Source: WHSW01 sp963722175
GTDB taxonomy: Bacteria > Actinomycetota > Thermoleophilia > Solirubrobacterales > 70-9
DNA: 64,000 nucleotides
Direction: 5' to 3'
Assembly: GCA_963722175.1 (NCBI GenBank)
Contig: CAVRKA010000001.1
Coordinates: 124,001 to 188,000, forward strand
Below, piece after piece: positions 40,182 through 48,657 of this stretch. Position 1 is the stretch's first letter. The number at the start of each line of letters is the position of its first letter. The notes under the pieces are model-generated. The model searched no databases. It had not been told where the DNA came from and saw only the letters and a list, made by a program, of their open reading frames with translations. The position numbers and the translations under genes were made by a program.

Positions 40182-41270
40182 ATGACCGTGGTCGTGAAGC
40201 TCGGGTCCTCGATCGTCGCCGACGAGCGCGGCGAGGTGCGCGCCGGCGTGCTCGACAGCGTTTGTGGGCAGGTCGCCGACCTCCATCACGCGGGCGAGGA
40301 CGTGGCGATGGTGACCTCGGGGGCGATCGCGCTCGGCTGGCGGCTGATGGAGCTCGAGCAGCGCCCCCGTACGGTCGACGAGCTGCAGGCGGCCTCGGCG
40401 GTCGGCCAGGGGACGCTGTTTCGCGCCTACGAGTCGCGGCTCGCGGAGCGGGGCGTGCACGCGGCGCAGGTGCTGCTGACCTCTCACGACCTGTCGGTGC
40501 GGATGCACTACCTCAACGCCCGCCAGTCGTTGCGGAAGCTGCTGGAGTGGCGCGCCGTCCCGGTCGTCAACGAGAACGACACCACGGCCACCGACGAGAT
40601 CACCTTCGGCGACAACGACTTCCTCTCCGCCCAGCTCGCGCTTCTGCTCGGCGCCCGCCTGCTCGTCCTGCTCACCGACACCGACGGCCTGCATACCGCC
40701 GACCCGAGCCACGATCCCGAGGCGCGCCGGGTGCCGGTCGTCGACGACTTCGCCGAGCTCGGCCGCTACGAGATCGGCGATCGCGCCACGCTCTACGGAT
40801 CCGGCGGCATGCGGAGCAAGGTCTCGGCCGCGGGGATGGCGAGCGCGGCCGGGATCGCGGCGGCGATCTGCGACGGGACGGCGCCGCGGTCCCTGCTCGC
40901 GGCGGCCCGGGGCGACGACGTCGGCACGCGGTTCGTCGCCCACCCGGAGCGCACCCCGTCGTTCAAGCTCTGGCTCCGCCACGCGAAGCCCGCCCGCGGC
41001 CGGGTCGTCGTCGACGAGGGAGCGGCGCGGGTCCTGCGCGAGAGCGGCTCGAGCCTGCTGCCGGTCGGGATCGTCGGGATCGAGGGCGAGTTCGCCGCCG
41101 GCGACGCGGTCGACGTCGTCTGCGGCGGGACTCCGGTCGGCAAGGGGATCGTCAACTACTCTTCCGCCGAGCTGGTCAGGATCAAGGGATTGAAGTCGGC
41201 CCAGGTGCTCGAGCTGCTGCCGAACGCCTCCGAGGAGGCCGTTCACCGGGATCGGTTCGTACTCGCGTGA
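40182..41270 (+). CDS. proB: Glutamate 5-kinase
   Basis: The 362-residue protein has an amino-acid kinase domain (VVVKLGSSIVADERGEV; AMVTSGAIALGWRLM; VPVVNENDTTATDEITFGDN; LLTDTDGLHTADPS; GSGGMRSKVSAAGMA) and a C-terminal PUA domain (GRVVVDEGAARVLRESGSSL; GKGIVNYSSAELVRIKG). It makes glutamyl 5-phosphate, the first step to proline. TACCAT (40170-40175) lies 6 nt before the ATG, so the mRNA is leaderless. Its stop overlaps the start of a secreted protease gene; proA comes after that gene. Confidence 0.96.
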   Translation: MTVVVKLGSSIVADERGEVRAGVLDSVCGQVADLHHAGEDVAMVTSGAIALGWRLMELEQRPRTVDELQAASAVGQGTLFRAYESRLAERGVHAAQVLLTSHDLSVRMHYLNARQSLRKLLEWRAVPVVNENDTTATDEITFGDNDFLSAQLALLLGARLLVLLTDTDGLHTADPSHDPEARRVPVVDDFAELGRYEIGDRATLYGSGGMRSKVSAAGMASAAGIAAAICDGTAPRSLLAAARGDDVGTRFVAHPERTPSFKLWLRHAKPARGRVVVDEGAARVLRESGSSLLPVGIVGIEGEFAAGDAVDVVCGGTPVGKGIVNYSSAELVRIKGLKSAQVLELLPNASEEAVHRDRFVLA

Positions 41271-42169
41271 GGCCGCGCCGCACGCGCGCGGTCAGCCTCG
41301 CCCTCGGCGCTCTGATCGTCAGCTCCGCGGCCGCGGCTCCGGGCGCGAGCGCCAGGGTGGTCGCGAGGTCGGCCGGCTCCGGAGCCGCGACCGCTCGCTA
41401 CTGGACCGCCGAGCGGATCGCGCGGGCGCGGCCGCTCGCCGTCGTTCGCGCGGGCTCCGGGGCGAGCCTGAAACGGGCCCCGCAGCCGCCGGCCTTCGAG
41501 AGCTTCGCGGTTCCGGATCCGACCGTGCCCCCGTTGCCGACGAACGGGAAGGTGTTCGGCCTCCTGCCCGGGTTCGGCCTCTACGAGTGCTCGGCGACGG
41601 TGGTCGACAGCCCCGCGCGAACGGTGTTGATGACCGCCGGCCACTGCGTCTACGACCCGCCGACGCGGACCGCGGGGCGGCGGCTGGTCTTCATCCCCTC
41701 CTACGAGGACGGCGCGCGGCCGTTCGGGCGCTGGACGGTGAGCGTTGCACGCACGACCAGGGACTGGATCAAGAAGGAGAACTACGACTTCGACTACGCG
41801 ACGCTGACCACGCGACCGCACAAGGGGGCGCTGATCGAGGACGTCGTCGGCGGCCGGCCGCTGGCGACCGATACGCCGCGCGCGCAGACCTACAACGCCT
41901 ACGGCTATCCGGCGAACCTCGCCCGCGCGCAGCGGATGTGGACCTGTCGCGGGCCGTACGCGGGCGACGATCCGCGGCCGATCCCCGGCGGGCCGCCGCC
42001 GATCGGGATGGGCTGCGACATGAAGGCGGGCGCGAGCGGCGGCGGCTGGGTCGACGACCTCGGCCGGCTCGTCTCGGTGACCAGCTTCGGCTACGGGGCG
42101 CGCAGGGGTTTCCTCTACGGGCCGTACCTGACCGCGAAGGCGGCCCGGCTGGTCGCGCGCTCGGGGTAG
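41267..42169 (+). CDS. Secreted trypsin-like serine protease
   Basis: The 300-residue product has a signal peptide (TRAVSLALGALIVSSAAAAP) and a propeptide-like region. The catalytic triad appears as His in VLMTAGHCVYDP, Asp in ENYDFDYATLTT and Ser in MKAGASGGGWVDD. It probably acts outside the cell, perhaps like streptogrisin/glutamyl-endopeptidase relatives. The GTG at 41267 overlaps the proB stop (GTGA), which couples a secreted protease to a biosynthetic kinase, an odd pairing. Confidence 0.85.
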   Translation: MRPRRTRAVSLALGALIVSSAAAAPGASARVVARSAGSGAATARYWTAERIARARPLAVVRAGSGASLKRAPQPPAFESFAVPDPTVPPLPTNGKVFGLLPGFGLYECSATVVDSPARTVLMTAGHCVYDPPTRTAGRRLVFIPSYEDGARPFGRWTVSVARTTRDWIKKENYDFDYATLTTRPHKGALIEDVVGGRPLATDTPRAQTYNAYGYPANLARAQRMWTCRGPYAGDDPRPIPGGPPPIGMGCDMKAGASGGGWVDDLGRLVSVTSFGYGARRGFLYGPYLTAKAARLVARSG

Positions 42170-42212
42170 CCGCGCGGCGTCGCAGAGACTGGGCACTGAG
42201 GAAGTCGGGGCT

Positions 42213-42261
42213 GAATCAATCGGTCTGACATCCAGCAGTTGGTCGCGAAACCGATCGATTC
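42213..42261. repeat. Inverted repeat upstream of proA
   Basis: GAATCAATCGGT (42213-42224) and ACCGATCGATTC (42250-42261) pair at 11 of 12 positions around 25 bases. The dyad lies in the 145-bp gap before proA and could be a terminator for proB-protease or a regulatory site. Confidence 0.45.
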
Positions 42262-42314
42262 GCCAACGCGCTGTGCCCGACCAACGCCGAGATACCCGCC
42301 GGTACCCTTTGCGC

Positions 42315-43577
42315 ATGGCAATCGCGACCCTCAGCGTCACCGAGGCCTGCGAAGGGGCGCGGAGGGCCGCGCAGGTCCTGGCGAGCGCCGACACGGCGAC
42401 CAAGGACCGCGCGCTCGAGCGGGTCGCGGAGCTGCTCTCCGAGCGCGCCGCCGAGGTGCTGGAGGCCAACGCCGCCGACCTCGCCGACGAGCGCGCCGCC
42501 GCGCTGACGCCGGCGCTGCGCGACCGGCTGACGCTGACGGACGAGCGGATTGCCGCGATGGCCGAGGGCGTGCGCGCGATTGTCGCGCTTGCCGACCCGG
42601 TCGGCGAGGAGCTGGACCGGCAGACTCTGGCCAGTGGCTTGGACCTGCGGAAGGTGCGGGTCCCGCTGGGCGTCGTCGCCGTGATCTACGAGGCGCGGCC
42701 CAACGTCACCGTCGACTGCGCCGCGCTGTGCCTGAAGAGCGGTAACGCGATTTTGCTGCGGGGCTCGAGCTACGCGCAGCGCTCGAACGCCGCGCTGGCC
42801 GCGCTGGTCCGCGAGGCCGTGGTCGACGCTGGGTTGCCCGAGGCCGCGGTCGAGCTGCTCGGTAGCGACCGTGACGAGCTTCAGGAGCTCGCGACGGCGG
42901 AGGGGCTCGTCGATCTGGTGATCCCGCGCGGGGGCGGCGGGCTCAAGGATGCGCTGAAGGCGGTCGCGACGATCCCGGTCATGTACGCGGCGGCCGGCAA
43001 CTGCCACGTGTACGTGAACGCCGATGCTGACCTGGAGATGGCGCGGCGGATCGCGTTCAACGCCAAGGTCGACCGGCCCGGCGTCTGCAACGCGGCGGAG
43101 ACCCTGCTGGTGCACGCGGACGTCGTGGGTGAGTTCCTGCCCGGTGTGCTCGCGGACCTGACCGCGGCGGGAGTCGAGCTCGTCGGCGACGAGCGCGTCC
43201 GGGCGGCGGCCGGCGGCACGACGGTGGGCGACGCGACCGACGCCGACTGGGACACCGAGTACCTCGGGATGAAGATGACCGTCGGGGTCGTGGATTCGCT
43301 CGAGGGGGCGATTGACCACATCAACCGGCACGGCACCGGTCACTCGGAGGCGATCGTGACGGAGTCCGACGAGGCGGCGGGCCGGTTCACCGCCGACGTC
43401 GACGCCGCCGTGGTCTACGTCAACGCGTCGACCCGCTTCACCGACGGGTACGTGTTCGGGATGGGAGCCGAGATCGGCAATTCGACCCAGAAGCTGCACG
43501 CCCGCGGACCGATCGGGCTCCGCGAGCTGACGACGACCAAGTACATCGTCCACGGCGACGGCCAGGTCCGGGGGTAG
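42315..43577 (+). CDS. proA: Glutamate-5-semialdehyde (gamma-glutamyl phosphate) reductase
   Basis: The 420-residue ALDH-superfamily enzyme reduces glutamyl 5-phosphate with NADPH. Motifs are VRVPLGVVAVIYEARPNVTVD, CLKSGNAILLRGSSYAQRSN, VIPRGGGGLK and the catalytic cysteine in DRPGVCNAAETLLVH, with TEYLGMKMTVGVVDSLEGA and GYVFGMGAEIGNSTQKLHARG near the end (quoted in parts). TACCCT (42303-42308) is 6 nt before the ATG: leaderless. nadD follows directly. Confidence 0.96.
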   Translation: MAIATLSVTEACEGARRAAQVLASADTATKDRALERVAELLSERAAEVLEANAADLADERAAALTPALRDRLTLTDERIAAMAEGVRAIVALADPVGEELDRQTLASGLDLRKVRVPLGVVAVIYEARPNVTVDCAALCLKSGNAILLRGSSYAQRSNAALAALVREAVVDAGLPEAAVELLGSDRDELQELATAEGLVDLVIPRGGGGLKDALKAVATIPVMYAAAGNCHVYVNADADLEMARRIAFNAKVDRPGVCNAAETLLVHADVVGEFLPGVLADLTAAGVELVGDERVRAAAGGTTVGDATDADWDTEYLGMKMTVGVVDSLEGAIDHINRHGTGHSEAIVTESDEAAGRFTADVDAAVVYVNASTRFTDGYVFGMGAEIGNSTQKLHARGPIGLRELTTTKYIVHGDGQVRG

Positions 43578-43600
43578 ACGTCGCGGGTCGGTCCTATGCG

Positions 43601-44197
43601 GTGCTCGGCGGGGCCTTCAACCCTCCGCACATCGGGCACCTGGTGCTGGCCCACGAGGCGGGCTTCCAGCTCGACCTCGACCGGGTCGTGCTGATGCCGA
43701 CCGGCAGGGCGCCGCACAAGGCGATCGACCCGGAGCCGGGCGCGGGCCTGCGCCTGGAGCTGACGACCCTGGCGGCCGCCGGCGACCGGCTGCTCGACGT
43801 CTCCGAGCTCGAGGTTCGCGACCCAGGCCTGTCCTACACCTACCGTACGCTGGAGCAGTTGAGCGAGCAGCGGCCCGGCAGGCAGATCCACCTCTTGATG
43901 GGAGCCGACGTCGCCGCGAACCTGGAGTCGTGGAAGCACCCGGAGCGGGTGCTGGAGCTGGCGCGGCTGGGGATTGCGGCGCGTCCGGGGACGGCGACGG
44001 ACGAGGCCGAGGCCGCACTCCAGCGGCTCGGCGCGGAGGATCGGGCGGAATGGATCCGGATGCCGGAGATCGACGTGTCGTCGACCGAGATCAGGCGCCG
44101 GGTCGCGCAGGGTCGGCCGGTGCGGTATCTGGTCCCGGATCCGGTGCTCGAGCTGATCGAGGCGATGGACCTCTATCGGGAGGCGGTGCGGGCGTGA
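43601..44197 (+). CDS. nadD: Nicotinate-nucleotide adenylyltransferase
   Basis: The 198-residue nucleotidyltransferase makes deamido-NAD. The nucleotide-binding motif is LGGAFNPPHIGHLVLAHEAG, the second motif DVSSTEIRRRVAQG, and LLMGADVAANLESWKHPE is typical. The GTG at 43601 is the only standard start, though SYAV in frame before it would complete the first beta strand, so translation may start further upstream at a non-standard codon. It is followed by a 10-codon frame linking it to rsfS. Confidence 0.94.
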   Translation: MLGGAFNPPHIGHLVLAHEAGFQLDLDRVVLMPTGRAPHKAIDPEPGAGLRLELTTLAAAGDRLLDVSELEVRDPGLSYTYRTLEQLSEQRPGRQIHLLMGADVAANLESWKHPERVLELARLGIAARPGTATDEAEAALQRLGAEDRAEWIRMPEIDVSSTEIRRRVAQGRPVRYLVPDPVLELIEAMDLYREAVRA

Positions 44198-44222
44198 TGC
44201 GGCGGCTGTTGAGGTGCCTGAG

Positions 44223-44651
44223 ATGACCGCGGCGGCCGAGAACGCGGGCCGCGAGGCGGCGGTCGCCGAGCGCCGGGCCGAGACGCCGGGCGCGTCGGCG
44301 GAGCTGACGCGGCGGATCGCGACGATCGTCGACGCGAAGCAGGGCGAGCAGATCGTCGCGATCGACGTGCGCGAGCTGGTGTCCTACACCGACTACCTGG
44401 TGATCGCGACGGCGCGCAACGAGCGCCAGGCGAAGGCGATCGTCGACGAGGTCCGGCTGATGCTGAAGCGTGACGACGACCTGCTGCCGGCCCGGGCCGA
44501 GGGCGAGGCCGAGGCGCGCTGGGTGCTGCTCGACTACCTCGACTGCGTGCTCCACGTGCAGGTGCCCGAGATGCGCGATCGCTACCGGCTCGAGCGCCTC
44601 TGGGGCGAGGGCGACCGGCTCGAGCTCGAGCTCGAGGCCGCCGCCGACTGA
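44223..44651 (+). CDS. rsfS: Ribosomal silencing factor RsfS
   Basis: The 142-residue product contains the Iojap/RsfS domain: IATIVDAKQGEQIVAIDVRE, ELVSYTDYLVIATARNERQA, KAIVDEVRLML, and WVLLDYLDCVLHVQVPEMRD with RYRLERLWGE. RsfS binds L14 and blocks subunit joining during starvation. The ATG at 44223 has GAGGTG 6 bases upstream; a GTG at 44214 is possible. The nadD-rsfS order is conserved in many bacteria. Confidence 0.94.
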   Translation: MTAAAENAGREAAVAERRAETPGASAELTRRIATIVDAKQGEQIVAIDVRELVSYTDYLVIATARNERQAKAIVDEVRLMLKRDDDLLPARAEGEAEARWVLLDYLDCVLHVQVPEMRDRYRLERLWGEGDRLELELEAAAD

Positions 44652-44694
44652 CGGTCCGCCGGTCCGTCCGACGCCGCGCCTAGCTTCCCGAGCG

Positions 44695-45462
44695 GTGAAG
44701 GCGTTCAAGAGGTCGCTGTTCGGCTACCGCAAGAAGGATGTGGAGACGGCGCTCGCGGCGCGTGACGCGGCGGTCGCCGAGGGGGCGAAGTCGCTCGCCT
44801 GGCACGCCGGCGAGCTGGAGCGGCGCCGGGAACGGATCGCCGAGCTGGAGCTCGTCTGCGATCTGCTCAGCGACCGGGTGGTGCGGCGCGACCGCGAGCT
44901 GGAGTCGATGCGAGCGGAGCTGACCTGGGCGAAGCGCGAGGTCGACCGGATCGAGGCGATGGGCGCTCAGGCGCGCGGCCAGGCCACACGGATCAGATTG
45001 CAGGCGCTGCGCGAGGCCTCGGAGCTGTCGGCGCGGCTGTCGGCGGTGTCGCAGTCGCCGGCCGTCGACCGCGGCCGGTTGCTGGATGCGATCCGGGCCG
45101 CGATCGACCGCATGGGGCTGAAGGAGACCGCGACGGTGGCCGAGGCGAGGTCGAACGGGCGGGTGCGCGATGCGGCCGATGAGATCTTCGAGGGGCTGGT
45201 CGAGGTCGAGGTCGGGCCGCTGGAGGATTTCTCGCAGCTGGTCGGGTTCGAGGACGCCGCCGGGGCGATCGACGCGACTTCGGAGATCTCGGTGCGGCGG
45301 TTCAAGAGCGGCAGGGCGACGCTGGAGATGCGGCTCGCCGAGCCGGTCGAGCTGCTGCGCGAGCTCGAGGAGCGCGCGCCGTTCGAGTTCCAGGTGCGCG
45401 ATCGGCGGTTCGACCGCCTCGTCCTCGACGTGGACCCCGCGACCGACTCCGACGCCCCATAG
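44695..45462 (+). CDS. DivIVA-like coiled-coil protein
   Basis: The 255-residue product begins KAFKRSLFGYRKKDVETALA, matching the short N-terminal DivIVA-type motif F-G-Y-x3-x-V. A long coiled coil follows (LERRRERIAELELVCDLL; LTWAKREVDRIEAMGAQARG), then a globular C-terminal half (EVEVGPLEDFSQLVGF) of unknown type. DivIVA relatives bind curved membrane and organise growth or division. The GTG at 44695 lies 8 nt after TAGCTT. It is next to rsfS. The role at poles or septum is inferred only from the motif. Confidence 0.6.
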   Translation: MKAFKRSLFGYRKKDVETALAARDAAVAEGAKSLAWHAGELERRRERIAELELVCDLLSDRVVRRDRELESMRAELTWAKREVDRIEAMGAQARGQATRIRLQALREASELSARLSAVSQSPAVDRGRLLDAIRAAIDRMGLKETATVAEARSNGRVRDAADEIFEGLVEVEVGPLEDFSQLVGFEDAAGAIDATSEISVRRFKSGRATLEMRLAEPVELLRELEERAPFEFQVRDRRFDRLVLDVDPATDSDAP

Positions 45463-45490
45463 GCGGCGCCGGGCGGCGTCATCGGTCGCT

Positions 45491-45507
45491 CGTGTGCGGA
45501 GCACACG
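45491..45507. terminator. Small hairpin after the DivIVA-like gene
   Basis: CGTGTGC and GCACACG pair around GGA in the 133-bp gap between two genes. It may be a weak terminator. The rest of the gap holds TACGAT (45584-45589), the -10 of the next gene. Confidence 0.35.
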
Positions 45508-45595
45508 TCGCTCGCTGCTTCCTTGCCCGGCTTGCCTCTGAGGCGTCGGGTGAGTAACCGGCGCTCGGCCGGGCGCGGCGGGCTACGATCGCCGC

Positions 45596-46495
45596 ATGGG
45601 CCGGGGACGCTGCTTTTGGGTGCTCGTGGTCACGGCGGCGCTCGCCGCCGGCGTCGTCGCGTGGGCTTCCGCGGCGGCTCCGGGGGTGCCGTGGACGCAG
45701 TATCTGCCGGCGCTGCCGAGCCCGTCGCAGACGCATCCGAACCGGGTCGCGCATTGCCCGCGGGCGAAGCTGAAGTGCGTCCGGGTCCAGATCGGGCGGA
45801 TGCGGGCGTTGCAGGAGCGCCTGGGCTGCGACCACAAGGCGGTGTTCGCCACGACGTATCTGGTGCTGACCGAGGCGCTGCGCGACGGGCTGCTCGCCGA
45901 TCCGCACATGCTGCGCTGGCCGAGGTGGTTCTTCCGCGAGGACGCGCTGTTCGCCAACACCTACTTCCGGACCGTGAAGCGGTGGGAGCGGGGGGCGGAG
46001 GTGCCGCCGGCGTGGCGGATCGCGTTCGAGACCGCCGCCGACGGCGAGGTGCTCGGCTCGCAGGACATGCTGCTGGGGATCAACGCGCACGTCCAGAACG
46101 ACATGCCGTTCGTGATCGCCCAGCTCGGGCTGCGTGACCGGAGGGGCGAGGCGCGCAAGCCCGACCACGACCTGACCAACGACGTGCTCGCGGCGGCGTA
46201 CGAGGACGTGGTCGCCGCGGTCCGCGACCGCTACGACTCGAGCCTCGGGGTGACCAACCCGCCCGGTGTCCCGGTCGACGACGTCGCCGGGCTGGAGATG
46301 GTGCGCGAGTGGCGCGAGCGGGTCTGGCGCAACGCCGAGCGCCTCGTCAACGCGAAGGACGACGCCGAGCGGGCCGAGGTCGCCGCTGACATCAAGTCCT
46401 ACGCGGCGGAGTGGGCGCGAGGGATCGCCGCGGCGCCAAGCCCGGGCTACCGCGCCCAGCGAGACGCCTACTGCGAGCAGCAGCTCGGCGGCTGA
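45596..46495 (+). CDS. DUF5995-like secreted or anchored protein
   Basis: The 299-residue protein has an N-terminal hydrophobic segment (WVLVVTAALAAGVVAWAS). The helical domain includes MRALQERLGCDHKAVFATTY, FANTYFRTVKRWERG, and the characteristic MLLGINAHVQNDMPFVIAQLG seen in DUF5995 proteins. The function of that family is unknown. TACGAT lies 6 nt before the ATG (leaderless). The 3' neighbour is the lower-GC endonuclease. Confidence 0.65.
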   Translation: MGRGRCFWVLVVTAALAAGVVAWASAAAPGVPWTQYLPALPSPSQTHPNRVAHCPRAKLKCVRVQIGRMRALQERLGCDHKAVFATTYLVLTEALRDGLLADPHMLRWPRWFFREDALFANTYFRTVKRWERGAEVPPAWRIAFETAADGEVLGSQDMLLGINAHVQNDMPFVIAQLGLRDRRGEARKPDHDLTNDVLAAAYEDVVAAVRDRYDSSLGVTNPPGVPVDDVAGLEMVREWRERVWRNAERLVNAKDDAERAEVAADIKSYAAEWARGIAAAPSPGYRAQRDAYCEQQLGG

Positions 46496-46533
46496 CCAGC
46501 CTTTCCGTCCGCGCCGGGTGCGAACATACGTTC

Positions 46534-47222
<689 letters not shown>

Positions 47223-47226
<4 letters not shown>

Positions 47227-47657
47227 CCGTCCCGCCCCGCCTCTCCGTCGCCACTCTCGGCGCCCGCGACATCCCCACCCTCCGCGCCTTCTACGAGGGC
47301 CTCGGCTGGACCACCACGACGAAGTCCGACGACTTCGCCGCCTTCCCGCTCGGCGGCGCCGTCTTCTGCATCTTCGACGTCGACCACCTGGCCGCCGAGG
47401 CCGGCGGCCTCCCGGTCCCTGACCCGGTGCCGTTCAAGGGCTTCTCACTCTCCATCAACGTCGACGAGCGCGACCAGGTCGACACCGCCCTCGCCGCCGC
47501 ACGCGATGCCGGCGCCACCGTGCTCGCTGAGCCCGTCGACCGCGACTGGGGCGGCTGCTCCGCCTACTTCGCCGACCCCGAGGGCAACGCCTGGGAGATC
47601 GCGTGGCTCCCGGGCGCCACGTTCGATGACCGCGGCGCTTTGATCTGGCCCTTCTGA
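47223..47657 (+). CDS. VOC (glyoxalase/bleomycin-resistance) family protein
   Basis: The 144-residue protein has the paired beta-alpha-beta-beta-beta modules: LSVATLGARDIPTLRAFYEG, GWTTTTKSDDFAAFPLGGAV, then VDTALAAARDAGATVLAEPV and WGGCSAYFADPEGNAWEIAW. Members bind a divalent metal and act on varied small molecules. The ATG at 47223 overlaps the antitoxin stop. Substrate unknown. Confidence 0.88.
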
Positions 47658-47710
47658 GCGCGGCGATCGCCGGCGCCTTGACGCTCGCCGCGCTTCGATA
47701 CGGTCGCGAG

Positions 47711-48580
47711 ATGTCCGACATGCCACACGTCGACGGCGTCCGTCACCGCTTCATCGGCGCCAACGGGATCGTCCATCACGTCGCCGAGGCCGGCGCCGAC
47801 GACGGCGACCCGGTCCTGCTCCTCCACGGCTGGCCGCAGCACTGGTACGAGTGGCGCCACCTGATCCCGGCGCTCGCCGACCGCCACCGCGTCCTGGCGC
47901 TCGACCTGCGCGGGTTCGGGTGGTCGGATGCCCCGCCCTGGGGCTATGAGAAGGAGCAGCTCGCGACCGACGTCCTCGCCGTCCTCGACGCGCTCGGCAT
48001 CGACCGCGTCAAGCTGGTCGGCCACGACTGGGGCGGCTGGATCGGCTTCCTGCTCTGCCTGCGCGCGCCGGAGCGCTTCGACCGCTTCCTCGCCCTCGGC
48101 ATCCCTCACCCCTGGCAGACGGTCGGCAGCGGCTGGCGCGACCTGCCGCGCTTCTGGTACCAGGTGCCGATCATCACCCCGGGACTCGGCTACGCGCTCC
48201 ACCGCAGCGGCCTCTTCGTCCGCGCCGCGCTGCGCAGCGGCGTCACCGACGGCAACGCCTTCGACCGGACGACGATCGCGTCGTTCGCCGACAACCTCGC
48301 CGAGCCGGCGCGTGCCCGCGCGTGCGTGCAGGTCTATCGCGTCTTCGTCCTGCACGAGTCGCTGCCGGTGGCCCGCGGCCGCTACATGTCGTCGCGGCTG
48401 ACCGTCCCCACCCGCCTGGTGGCCGGCGCGGACGATCCCGTGGTCAGCCCGGCGATGATCGCCGGCTGGGAGGCGCACGCCGACGAGATGTCCGTGGAGC
48501 TGGTCGCGGACTGCGGCCACTTCATCGCCGACGAGCGACCGCAGCTGGTCGCCGACGAGGCGCGCGCTCTGTTCGCCTGA
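47711..48580 (+). CDS. Alpha/beta hydrolase, epoxide hydrolase-like
   Basis: The 289-residue enzyme has oxyanion motif LLLHGWPQHWYEWRHLI, the nucleophile elbow LVGHDWGGWIGFLL with Asp as nucleophile (as in epoxide hydrolases and dehalogenases), a lid (PRFWYQVPIITPGLGY), and the acid/base pair in VAGADDPVVSP and DCGHFIADERPQ. The HGxP motif favours an epoxide hydrolase. I chose the ATG at 47711, 8 nt after GATACG, over an upstream in-frame ATG at 47678. Confidence 0.85.
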   Translation: MSDMPHVDGVRHRFIGANGIVHHVAEAGADDGDPVLLLHGWPQHWYEWRHLIPALADRHRVLALDLRGFGWSDAPPWGYEKEQLATDVLAVLDALGIDRVKLVGHDWGGWIGFLLCLRAPERFDRFLALGIPHPWQTVGSGWRDLPRFWYQVPIITPGLGYALHRSGLFVRAALRSGVTDGNAFDRTTIASFADNLAEPARARACVQVYRVFVLHESLPVARGRYMSSRLTVPTRLVAGADDPVVSPAMIAGWEAHADEMSVELVADCGHFIADERPQLVADEARALFA

Positions 48581-48657
48581 CGGTCCCGGGAATCGGCGCA
48601 TCGCGACACCACCGCGTCTACCCTGCGAGCTCGGACCTGGGAGAGGACGGGGGAGAC

